Of a DNA stretch of 64,000 nucleotides, positions 56,868 to 64,000 are shown piece after piece. The notes under the pieces are model-generated. The model had not been told where the DNA came from and made no database searches. It was given only the letters and a program-made list of their open reading frames with translations. The position numbers and the translations under genes are program-made. Position 1 is the stretch's first letter. Every line of letters starts with the position of its first letter. The stretch covers positions 1-64,000 of the forward strand of contig NZ_KB894123.1 of assembly GCF_000374365.1 (NCBI RefSeq). Direction: 5' to 3'. Origin of the DNA: Bacteroides gallinarum DSM 18171 = JCM 13658. Its GTDB lineage: Bacteria > Bacteroidota > Bacteroidia > Bacteroidales > Bacteroidaceae.

Positions 56868-57755
56868 ATGAAGAAGATATTTTTATTGTTTGTAATGATT
56901 ACTCTTGCTTTGGGCGCTTTTGCCCAGAGCAAGGGTAAGAATGCCATGACTTTGCGTCTTGTAGATATTAAAGTAACGGACGGTACTTTGGTGAATATCG
57001 CCAAGGAACAGGAGGCTAAAGGCAATACCAAGCCTATGGATATGATTCGCATTTATGAGGGCAACGTGCGCGCCAAGTTGGACGAAGTGGCAAAAGCCAG
57101 CGGACGTTTCGAAATATCCGACGAAAACACGTTGGACGCCCTTACGCAGGATGCGGAAGCCAGCCTGTTTATGAAGATGTCCAGGGCGGAGAAGATAGAT
57201 TATGTCTCTTCCAAGCAGAACGATTATGCGCTTTCCTGCGATATCAACAGTTGCCAGTTTACCCGCAGGGCGGGAGGGGCAGGCTATTCCTGCGTGCTCC
57301 GGCTGAAGGTAAGCATCAGTGACGCGCGCGATTCTACCGCGGCTGCGCTTATCTCCCGCGAGTTTATCAGCGACATCAAGAAAACGGCTATCCGCCCTAA
57401 CAGGGATGCCGCCTGCCAGGAGGCTTTGGCTACCCTGACGGAGCCTCTGACGGATTTCTTCCTGAATAATATTCCGGTATACGGGCTACTCAGTTATGAG
57501 GGCGACGAATATGTCATTACTTGCGGCGAGGACTTGAATATAAGGAAAGGCGACCAGTTTCAGGTTTCTTTGGTGAAGTACAACGGGGGTGAACGGCAAA
57601 GCGAAGTAGTAGGTGTGGTAAAGGTGCAGGACTTGCGTGCTTCTACCTCCGCCATTTCCTTTTCCGAGGGTAAGGACCGTATAATAGAATTGATTCCTAC
57701 ATTGGATGCCAACAGCTTTTTACAATGCAGGTTATTGCTTTTAAAATCTCGTTAG
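56868..57755 (+). CDS. CsgG/FlgT-like exported protein (operon gene 2)
   Basis: This 295-residue protein has a signal peptide (MKKIFLLFVMITLALGAFAQ). A central domain follows with RFEISDENTLDALTQDAEAS near 82. A C-terminal domain with EDLNIRKGDQFQVSLVKY near 225 and EVVGVVKVQDLRASTSAI near 250 resembles that of FlgT/CsgG-like proteins, where such motifs (NIRKGD, VKVxxL) recur. The match is weak and by eye. It lies 22 bases after gene 1 and 3 bases before gene 3. Confidence 0.6.
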   Translation: MKKIFLLFVMITLALGAFAQSKGKNAMTLRLVDIKVTDGTLVNIAKEQEAKGNTKPMDMIRIYEGNVRAKLDEVAKASGRFEISDENTLDALTQDAEASLFMKMSRAEKIDYVSSKQNDYALSCDINSCQFTRRAGGAGYSCVLRLKVSISDARDSTAAALISREFISDIKKTAIRPNRDAACQEALATLTEPLTDFFLNNIPVYGLLSYEGDEYVITCGEDLNIRKGDQFQVSLVKYNGGERQSEVVGVVKVQDLRASTSAISFSEGKDRIIELIPTLDANSFLQCRLLLLKSR

Positions 57756-57758
57756 TAT

Positions 57759-58235
57759 ATGAAGAAGGTATTGATTTTTTCTTTTTTCTGTTCGTTGTTC
57801 TTTACGGCGTCTTTCGCCCAAAAGGTGAAACCCGTGAATTACGGCGGCTCGGTAAATTTAATGGAGGTGAAAGGACGCGGCGGAGATGCCGTGGTGGTGC
57901 TCCGTACGTTGGGGTACGGTAAGAACGATGCCCTGGCACAGGAAGATGCAGAGGTGCGGGTGATACGCGCTTTGCTGTATTCGGGCTTCTCCAAGGACTT
58001 TCCGGCTGTCATATCGATGACCGAATCGGAGGCGGAGGCGAAAAGCCAGGGCAAGTTGCTCGCTTTCTTTGAGAATAAGGAATACAAGGATTGCATCAGT
58101 TCGGTAAAGCCCATGGGAAAACTGGACAAGGTGAAGGGAGAGAAGGTGAAGAAGAAGCCGTTCGATATTACCGTAAACTATTATGTGCTGAAGAATAAGA
58201 TAGCGGGTATGAACTTCGACTCGTTTGGTTTTTGA
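57759..58235 (+). CDS. Small exported protein, function unknown (operon gene 3)
   Basis: The 158-residue product has a signal peptide (KKVLIFSFFCSLFFTASFAQ). A mixed domain with VVVLRTLGYGKNDALAQEDAEVR near 45 (split motif) follows. That stretch resembles the LPP20-type pattern in which a small glycine turn precedes an Ala/Glu helix. The C-terminus has a short beta run, FDITVNYYVLKNK. No family is assigned. It starts 3 bases after gene 2. Confidence 0.7.
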   Translation: MKKVLIFSFFCSLFFTASFAQKVKPVNYGGSVNLMEVKGRGGDAVVVLRTLGYGKNDALAQEDAEVRVIRALLYSGFSKDFPAVISMTESEAEAKSQGKLLAFFENKEYKDCISSVKPMGKLDKVKGEKVKKKPFDITVNYYVLKNKIAGMNFDSFGF

Positions 58236-58253
58236 ATCTTAGTATAATCGATT

Positions 58254-59162
58254 ATGAAAAGATTGATATGTTTGTTGAGTATGTTTCTGCCTCTTTGCCT
58301 TTTTGCCCAGGGCGGCCAGGCGAGGCAGCCGAATGTAATGGTAGTTCCGTTTGTAGAGCCCGGCGAGGGAGAGAACGACCGGATAAAGGATGCGGTGCTG
58401 AACGATGAAGCCGTGCCGCTGGCGCTTTCCAAGATAAAGGAGCAGTTTAACCTGCGTAACTTCAAGACCGTCGATTTCCTGACGGAATTCCAGAGGGTGC
58501 AGAATCGCGCTTATGCGGCGTCGGCATTGAATGCCAAGTCCACCGGCTTGCAGGCTTATGTGGACGGGGCGCGGGCGGACATATATGTAACGGTGAAGAT
58601 TACCAAAGAAGATTTTCCGGGAGGCGCTTCCAACGTTACCCTCCTTATGGAGGCGAAAGAGCGTGAAACCGGTTTCTCCCTGGCAAACGCCAGTATTGTA
58701 AGCGACCGTTTCCGTGCGTCCAAGAAGGAGCTGACGGAATATGCCCTCGAGGGAATTTCGGAGAATTTCTTTAACCAACTGAAGCTGGCCTTCCGCGATA
58801 TGGTAGCCAACGGGCGGGAGGTGAATATAACCGTTAACGTCGATGAGAACTGCGACTTCGATATGGAGAACGATGCGGTAGGTACGAGGGACATGACGTT
58901 GAGCGACGAACTCGACGAATGGGTACTCGAAAACGCTTTCATGGGCAACGGCGAGGTACGTTCGGGCGGCAACGGGCTGAATGTGTATATGCGCGTGCCG
59001 GTATACGACCCCGATACCGGGAGGCCGCGTTCCATTAAGTCGGAAACCGGCAAGTTGAGAAGGTTCGCTTCGGGACTGCTGAAAGACAAGGGATACACGG
59101 TCAGCGAGAAAGCGGCTTCCGGGCAGTATATACAGCTTCTGATTCAAAATTCAAGGGAATAA
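58254..59162 (+). CDS. DUF6175-like exported protein (operon gene 4)
   Basis: This 302-residue protein has a signal peptide (KRLICLLSMFLPLCLFAQ). A Rossmann-like start NVMVVPFVEPGEGENDR near 25 is followed by NLRNFKTVDFLTEFQRVQ near 65 and ADIYVTVKITKEDFPGG near 108. This is the layout of outer-membrane CsgG-type and DUF6175 proteins. The C-terminal half carries VYMRVPVYDPDTGRPRSIKS. Whether it is a lipoprotein is unclear: no Cys lies at the cleavage site. A 77-base gap follows. Confidence 0.6.
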   Translation: MKRLICLLSMFLPLCLFAQGGQARQPNVMVVPFVEPGEGENDRIKDAVLNDEAVPLALSKIKEQFNLRNFKTVDFLTEFQRVQNRAYAASALNAKSTGLQAYVDGARADIYVTVKITKEDFPGGASNVTLLMEAKERETGFSLANASIVSDRFRASKKELTEYALEGISENFFNQLKLAFRDMVANGREVNITVNVDENCDFDMENDAVGTRDMTLSDELDEWVLENAFMGNGEVRSGGNGLNVYMRVPVYDPDTGRPRSIKSETGKLRRFASGLLKDKGYTVSEKAASGQYIQLLIQNSRE

Positions 59163-59239
59163 ACATCGGGTTGGATGTCCGGCGGGTATTTGGCAGATAG
59201 AATACATGGCCGGACATTCGCTTTTTAATAATTACGAAT

Positions 59240-60415
59240 ATGAAGAAATTCCTATTTCTATTGATAGCAGGCCTCTGCATCGTCCAGCTCCGGGGGCAGA
59301 CGATTAACTTCTCCGTCCAGCCGCTGGACGGGGAGAACGGGCTGTCTGCCGCGGCGCAAGAGATGCTTCGGAACAAACTGAAACAGATTATCACCCGCAA
59401 CAGTGCAGGCGCGTCGGACGACTATAATGTTTTCGTTATCGAACCGATAATAACGATTGTCGATGAGCAGTCTACCTCGGGGCTGATGCGCAATACGACC
59501 CTTGTCAAAGGAGAGTTGACGCTGGTTGCCAAGAACAAGGCAGACGGCAGCATGTACCATAGCGCCGTAGTCACCGTGTCCGGACAGGCGGCGGAGGGGG
59601 GCGACCCTTACAAGGCGATGATTTCCGGCATCCGTGCAACCGACCCGGTTTTTACCCGCTTCATCCGTGTAGCCCGGCAGAAGATTCAGGATTACTACGC
59701 CGCTAATTGCGCTACGATTTTACAGAAGGCGCAGGGGCTTTACAACCTGAAAAAATACCGGGAGGCGGTAAGCTATCTTTCTGCCGTATCGGAGAGCGTG
59801 CCTTGCTACGAGCAGGCTTCCGTGCTCCTGGCGGAACTGTCGCAGTATGTACCGGACGCACAGCCGGATACGGTAATCATACAGAAAGTGGTGGAGAAAC
59901 CTGTCGAGGTGGAGAAAATAGTGGAAGTCGAAAAGATAGTCGAAAAGCCCGTGGTGGTCGAGAAGGTAGTAGAGAAGGTGGTAGAAAAGCCGGTAGTCGT
60001 GGAGAAGCCGGTGATTGTCGAAAAAGTGGTGGAGAAACCGGTTGCCCGGGAAACGCCTTCGGCGAATTGTGAAATCACTCTTTCCACGAACCGGTTACAG
60101 TTCAAGGTCTTGAAGTGTACGGGCAACGCCACCCAGCAACGCATTACGATTCTGGCGGAAATGACTAATGTCGATACCAACCGTAATACGGACGAATTCC
60201 TGAGGGTTACCTCGGCTTTTACGGACAGCGGTACGGAATGCAAGAATTTTGAGATTCAGAACGGCTCATGGATGAAGATGCCTCCCCGCGTAACGATACG
60301 GCGGGAGTTCTATGTGACGAAAGTTTTCGATAAGTTCCCCGGCTTCTCTTACGTAGAGCTGCTGGTGGCGGACACGAAAGTACATATTCGTAACCTGCCT
60401 GTTCAATGGCAATAA
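59240..60415 (+). CDS. Exported protein with (V/I)EKP repeats (operon gene 5)
   Basis: The 391-residue protein has a signal peptide (KKFLFLLIAGLCIVQLRGQ). A CsgG/TPR-like N-terminal part (20-215) has SVQPLDGENGLSAAAQEML near 27 and a TPR-like ALQ-KAQGLYNLKKYREAVS stretch near 162. A highly repetitive charged stalk (about 217-271, units like VVEKPVVVEKVVEK) follows, then a C-terminal beta domain (280-391, ILAEMTNVDTNRNTDEFLRV). The stalk may span the periplasm in a TonB-like way. The repeat is in-frame and likely variable in length. Confidence 0.65.
   Translation: MKKFLFLLIAGLCIVQLRGQTINFSVQPLDGENGLSAAAQEMLRNKLKQIITRNSAGASDDYNVFVIEPIITIVDEQSTSGLMRNTTLVKGELTLVAKNKADGSMYHSAVVTVSGQAAEGGDPYKAMISGIRATDPVFTRFIRVARQKIQDYYAANCATILQKAQGLYNLKKYREAVSYLSAVSESVPCYEQASVLLAELSQYVPDAQPDTVIIQKVVEKPVEVEKIVEVEKIVEKPVVVEKVVEKVVEKPVVVEKPVIVEKVVEKPVARETPSANCEITLSTNRLQFKVLKCTGNATQQRITILAEMTNVDTNRNTDEFLRVTSAFTDSGTECKNFEIQNGSWMKMPPRVTIRREFYVTKVFDKFPGFSYVELLVADTKVHIRNLPVQWQ
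59884..60050 (+). repeat. Coding repeat of VEKP units in gene 5
   Basis: About 55 codons of alternating Val/Ile-Glu-Lys-(Pro/Val) units with near-identical codons, a probable slip-prone region. Confidence 0.75.
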
Positions 60416-60427
60416 AAAGACAGTATT

Positions 60428-61729
60428 ATGAAACGATTGATAGGGATGATTTTTACTGCCCTGCTGGTAACGGGTATTGCCGCCCAGACCAAGGTGGTGG
60501 AGAAAAGCGCGAAGAAAGTGCCGGAATGGCTGAATACGGCTACGGAAGGTTATCTGGTAGTATCGGTTAGGGCCAACTCGCTGGCGGAAGGGCAGACGAA
60601 AGCCCTGACCGAGATAACGGAACGTATCATCCAGTCGGTGGCAAGCAATGTAACGGTATCCAAGAAGAATGTCCTTTCGGAAGTCAACGTGAACGGAAGC
60701 ATAGAGTCCTCGGATGCCTTTACCCAGGTTTCCAAGATAAAATCGGCCAATCTGCCTTTCCTCAAAGGGATTTCCCTCTCCAATGCCGAGGAAATCTATT
60801 GGGAGAAAGTGCGGGATAAGGCCACCGGGAAAGAGCATTACGACTATTCGGTGAAGTATCCCTTCTCGCGTTCGGAACAGCGGAAACTGATTGCCGAATT
60901 CGAAGCGCTGGATGCCGAAAAGGTAGCCCGGTACGAAGCCCTGGAACAGAAAATCAGCAGCATCGAGTCCGTAGACGAGATAGGGCAGGCCATAACGGAG
61001 CTGAACACCTTGTCCGGGTACTTCTTCGACGACGTGCGTCTGAGCCAGGTGGAAGGGCTGACCGCTCGTTACAAGCAGTTATACGACGCGCTTTCGCTGA
61101 CGGGCACTTTCCTTGAAAACGGGAAATACCAGTGCCAGGTGCTGCTGGACGGCAATCCCGTAAGAGTTGCAACCAAGCCGAAAGTCACCTCCAACTGCGC
61201 CGGTCAAATCGGCGTCCGTCCTGCCGACGGGATGTTCGTCATCTCGTATGATGCGGAAGACTGCCTGCCGGAGGAGGAGAATTTCCTGAATATCTCATTG
61301 GTGGCGGGCGGAAAACGGTTGCAGCACAAAGCGTTCCTGAACGAAGCGGGAGTAGGGAACACGACCTTCTCGGTGGTTCCGGAAGGAAAACTGATACTGA
61401 CGGCCGATTCCGTGGCCGGCAGGAAGATATTCAACATCAATATCCGCCTGACGCTGAACAACCGCGGCGGTACTCCCTTCGGGCTGAAAGCCCTGGAGCT
61501 CCATGTGCCGGAAATATCCGCCCCTATTATATTCGACGATATAGACGGAGTGTACAAAACGAAAGGCATCGTCCAGATTAAGGCGCTGGCAGAGGGCGAG
61601 TTCACTGCCGGAGAGAAAAAGAACTCTGCCTTTTCCTTCGTACAAGGGTCGGTAACATTCGTCAATCCGCAGACCGGCGCCGTGGAGCGTGCCCGGCTTT
61701 CTTTACCCTATATTACCAACTGGGAATAA
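60428..61729 (+). CDS. LPP20-like exported protein (operon gene 6)
   Basis: This 433-residue protein has a signal peptide (KRLIGMIFTALLVTGIAAQ). KVPEWLNTATEGYLVVSVRA near 30 and the helix TKALTEITERIIQSVASNVTV near 60 match the LPP20 domain, also seen in FlgP. A coiled helix (152-210) and two C-terminal beta domains (220-433, with VNVDGS-like repeats absent) follow. LPP20 proteins sit in the outer membrane. It starts 12 bases after gene 5. Confidence 0.7.
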   Translation: MKRLIGMIFTALLVTGIAAQTKVVEKSAKKVPEWLNTATEGYLVVSVRANSLAEGQTKALTEITERIIQSVASNVTVSKKNVLSEVNVNGSIESSDAFTQVSKIKSANLPFLKGISLSNAEEIYWEKVRDKATGKEHYDYSVKYPFSRSEQRKLIAEFEALDAEKVARYEALEQKISSIESVDEIGQAITELNTLSGYFFDDVRLSQVEGLTARYKQLYDALSLTGTFLENGKYQCQVLLDGNPVRVATKPKVTSNCAGQIGVRPADGMFVISYDAEDCLPEEENFLNISLVAGGKRLQHKAFLNEAGVGNTTFSVVPEGKLILTADSVAGRKIFNINIRLTLNNRGGTPFGLKALELHVPEISAPIIFDDIDGVYKTKGIVQIKALAEGEFTAGEKKNSAFSFVQGSVTFVNPQTGAVERARLSLPYITNWE

Positions 61730-61750
61730 ATTATAAACTATTAAACAGAA

Positions 61751-62386
61751 ATGATTATGAGAAGAAGTTTTGCTTTTTGGGCGCTTGTCTGCGCCGTATT
61801 GTTCGGGTGTACGGCAACCGTCGGGGCACAGTCCAAGGCTTTGAAGAAAGACGTCAAGAAGAGAGTGAAAGAACTGAGTAAGGAAGGCTGGAAACCGTTG
61901 GCAAGTTCTTCTACATTGGAATATGCGTTTACCAAGTACCGCACTTACCTGGAAGAAGACCCGGAGAACCGTATCGAGCTGGTAGGCATCGCTATCGGGA
62001 AGAATGTGAAGATAGGCAGGGAGAATGCCATAATGAACGGCATCACCAGTTATGCTTCCAGGGCAAAAGCACAGGTGGTCGGCAAGATGAAATCGCTGAT
62101 ATCTTCCGAGGCATCCTCTACTCCGGAGGAAGAAATCGACAAGTTCGGCGCTGCCTACGAATCGGGGGTCAATACGAAGATAGCCGGGCTTGTAAGGCAG
62201 CATCTCGTACTGGTGAAAGAGAACAGGGACGGCAGCAAGGAATTCAACGTCTATATGTCTATCGACGAGGCAAAAGCCCGGAAAGCCAGGGAAGAAGCCG
62301 CATTGGAGGCTAAAAAGCAGGCTGCTCTCGGCGCGTTGTCCCAGCAGGTGGAAGAATTTATCGGCGAGCCGGTGGAGGCGGACTGA
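61751..62386 (+). CDS. LPP20-like small exported protein (operon gene 7)
   Basis: The 211-residue product has a signal sequence (RRSFAFWALVCAVLFGC; Cys18 could be lipidated, or the AQ site near 26 used). IELVGIAIGKNVKIGRENAI near residue 78 and the following Ala/Lys helix ASRAKAQVVGKMKSL resemble the LPP20 fold of gene 6. An Ala/Glu-rich coiled C-terminus (KARKAREEAALEAKKQAA) ends it. It lies 21 bases after gene 6. Confidence 0.65.
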   Translation: MIMRRSFAFWALVCAVLFGCTATVGAQSKALKKDVKKRVKELSKEGWKPLASSSTLEYAFTKYRTYLEEDPENRIELVGIAIGKNVKIGRENAIMNGITSYASRAKAQVVGKMKSLISSEASSTPEEEIDKFGAAYESGVNTKIAGLVRQHLVLVKENRDGSKEFNVYMSIDEAKARKAREEAALEAKKQAALGALSQQVEEFIGEPVEAD

Positions 62387-62470
62387 TTGGCACGGATATG
62401 AGTGGAGGTTGTGCCTCGGGCGGAATATGCCCGGGTGCAACCTTTTCCGGTTATTAAAAAGCATGCGACC

Positions 62471-64000
62471 ATGAAGAAAACAGCATTTCTTATTGCAGGA
62501 CTTTTCCTGTCTCTCACGGGCACAGCCCAGGAAAGCAAAGGCGGTATATCCGGCTTTATGAAGGAGGAGATAGCGGATTTCGATAAATTTATGGATGATG
62601 CCGACAGGGACTTCATCGACTTCATGCGCGAGCCCTGGAAGAAGTTCGAAGCCGAGAAACCTGTTGTGAAGCGGGTGAAGCCCGAACCGGTGAAACCGGT
62701 TGTCTACGACACTGAAGCAGCTCCGAAGGATGAAAAGCCGGTATGCCTGACAATCGGGGAAATCCTCGACATGACTACTTCCGAAGGGAAGCAGCGGCCG
62801 GTGATACAACTCGGCGAAGTCGATAAAATCATCTTCGACAAGCCGGAACTGATAGTACGGAAAAAGAAAGACCCGAAAGTCATTATTATCGAAGAGACGG
62901 TTGCCGGCAAACCGGCGGTACAGCCGGAAAAGAAGCCGGTGGTAGAGCCCGCCGTGCCGGAGCCGGCAGTGGAAACAGTACCGGTTGCCGTACCTGCCCC
63001 GGTTCCGGCAGCGGAACGGGAAGTTCCCGCTGGGACATCTCCCTTATATACGGGCGGAGAAGGCCGCAGCAAAATAACCTATGCCGGGCGGGCATTCTAT
63101 GTGAGCAATGCCCTGGAGCGCAAATGCCGGTTGTCCAGGCTCGACGAAAACGCTGTGGCGGATGCTTACGAAACCCTGTGTAGCGCCGATTACAGCCCGT
63201 TGCTGGCCGATTGCGCACAAATCAGGAAAGATTTGCGGCTGAACGATTGGGGCGTCTTTACGCTGGTGAGGCAGATTGCCGGCGCTTATTGCGGCACGGC
63301 CGACGAAAGCATCGTCATGCAACAGTTCTTGCTGAATGAAATGGGGTATAAGGCACGTGTGGCAAGAAAATCCACCGGAGATAAAATGATGCTGTTTGTG
63401 GCTACGGACTGCCGCATCTATGCGCGGCCTTATATAACCTTGGACGGGCAGGAATATTATAACCTCAGCGGAGACAATGAGCAGTGCCAGTTCTATATGT
63501 GCCGCAAAGATTCCCCCAAGGCAAAGAACAGAATAGGAATGAAGCTGGAAGAAGCCCCGAAGTTTCCAGGCGCTGCGGTAAGCTCCACGCATCAGGCGCA
63601 AGGCAGCACCGCCAGGGTTACGGTGGAAGTGCCGGAAGCCCTGATGAATTTCTATAAGGAGTATCCCCAATGCGATTACAGCGTGTATTTCAATGCCCCG
63701 GTCAATAGCGGGGTGGAAAGCCGGCTTATCTCCTCCTTGTCGCCTTTGCTCCGGGGCAAGAGCGAGGCCGATGCAGCGAATATCCTCATAAATTTCGTGC
63801 AGACCGCCTTCCAGTATCAGACGGACGACCGGCAGTTCGGATACGAGAAACCCTTCTTCGTCGAGGAGCTGTTCTACTATCCCTATTCCGATTGCGAAGA
63901 CCGTGCCATACTGTTCTCCTACCTGGTGAGGAAGCTGCTGGGGCTCGACGTCGTATTGCTGGACTATCCGGAACATATAGCCACGGCAGTCCGTTTCAAC
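62471..64000 (+). CDS. Transglutaminase-like exported protein, partial (operon gene 8)
   Basis: The gene starts at ATG 62471 and runs off the window after 510 codons. A signal peptide (KKTAFLIAGLFLSLTGTAQ) is followed by a Pro/Glu/Val-rich linker (about 55-195). A large domain then follows whose end shows a transglutaminase-like core: Cys475 in YYPYSDCEDRAILFSYLVRK and His502 in DYPEHIATAV; the third acid lies beyond the edge. Such cores can be proteases or cross-linkers. It follows gene 7 by 84 bases. The full length and any further domain are unknown. Confidence 0.75.
   Translation, partial: MKKTAFLIAGLFLSLTGTAQESKGGISGFMKEEIADFDKFMDDADRDFIDFMREPWKKFEAEKPVVKRVKPEPVKPVVYDTEAAPKDEKPVCLTIGEILDMTTSEGKQRPVIQLGEVDKIIFDKPELIVRKKKDPKVIIIEETVAGKPAVQPEKKPVVEPAVPEPAVETVPVAVPAPVPAAEREVPAGTSPLYTGGEGRSKITYAGRAFYVSNALERKCRLSRLDENAVADAYETLCSADYSPLLADCAQIRKDLRLNDWGVFTLVRQIAGAYCGTADESIVMQQFLLNEMGYKARVARKSTGDKMMLFVATDCRIYARPYITLDGQEYYNLSGDNEQCQFYMCRKDSPKAKNRIGMKLEEAPKFPGAAVSSTHQAQGSTARVTVEVPEALMNFYKEYPQCDYSVYFNAPVNSGVESRLISSLSPLLRGKSEADAANILINFVQTAFQYQTDDRQFGYEKPFFVEELFYYPYSDCEDRAILFSYLVRKLLGLDVVLLDYPEHIATAVRFN

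Overview
The window looks like a chromosomal segment of a Bacteroides-type member of the Bacteroidales. The signs are a SusC/SusD pair, a Bacteroidetes-style transcription regulator with TPRs and a C-terminal HTH, promoters of the TTTG / TAnnTTTG type, GIN-domain lipoproteins, sparse Shine-Dalgarno sequences, and a rimP-nusA-infB plus suf block with Bacteroidales gene arrangement. No tRNA, rRNA or CRISPR array was seen.

Left end (1-5.2 kb): a possible insertion-sequence end abuts what looks like the last 45 codons of pfkA. Then come rnc-fabF-acpP (minus), purN (plus), pdxB (minus) and an orphan ORF6N gene.

Surface glycan region (5.2-19 kb): a constant plus-strand operon (GT2, Kdo/LPS-type kinase, GT2) is followed by two divergent glycosyltransferase operons. 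The left operon (minus, 7.67-11.51 kb) holds GT11, GT2, GT14 and GT4 genes. The right operon (plus, 11.77-15.55 kb) holds GT90, GT8, a Caps_synth-type transferase and a putative transferase. Between them lies a 145-bp segment bounded by exact 34-bp inverted repeats. It carries one promoter, now pointing right. This is the most interesting feature: inversion should swap which operon is transcribed. A glf gene for UDP-galactofuranose and an msbA-like lipid exporter close the region.

Middle (19.5-41.5 kb): an RNase H, a nitroreductase, aroK, speA-argB, an ECF sigma factor with a membrane partner, a GIN lipoprotein and a YgjP-like metalloprotease. These are followed by rimP-nusA-infB with a possible leader attenuator, then cvpA, sufBCDS, a YbjQ-like gene and a K+-dependent membrane pyrophosphatase. 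Several intergenic gaps here carry inverted or tandem repeats.

Right part (41.8-64 kb): a polysaccharide-utilisation-like cluster on the minus strand (TPR-HTH regulator, SusC, SusD, GH2 beta-galactosidase, GH63/MGH1-type hydrolase) is interrupted by a split LysO transporter. Then come rnhB and a small XRE regulator. The window ends in an operon of eight consecutive genes for exported proteins (56.1-64 kb, last gene cut by the window edge). These include CsgG/FlgT-like, LPP20-like, (V/I)EKP-repeat and transglutaminase-like proteins. Its function is not known to me and it is the second candidate for an undescribed system.
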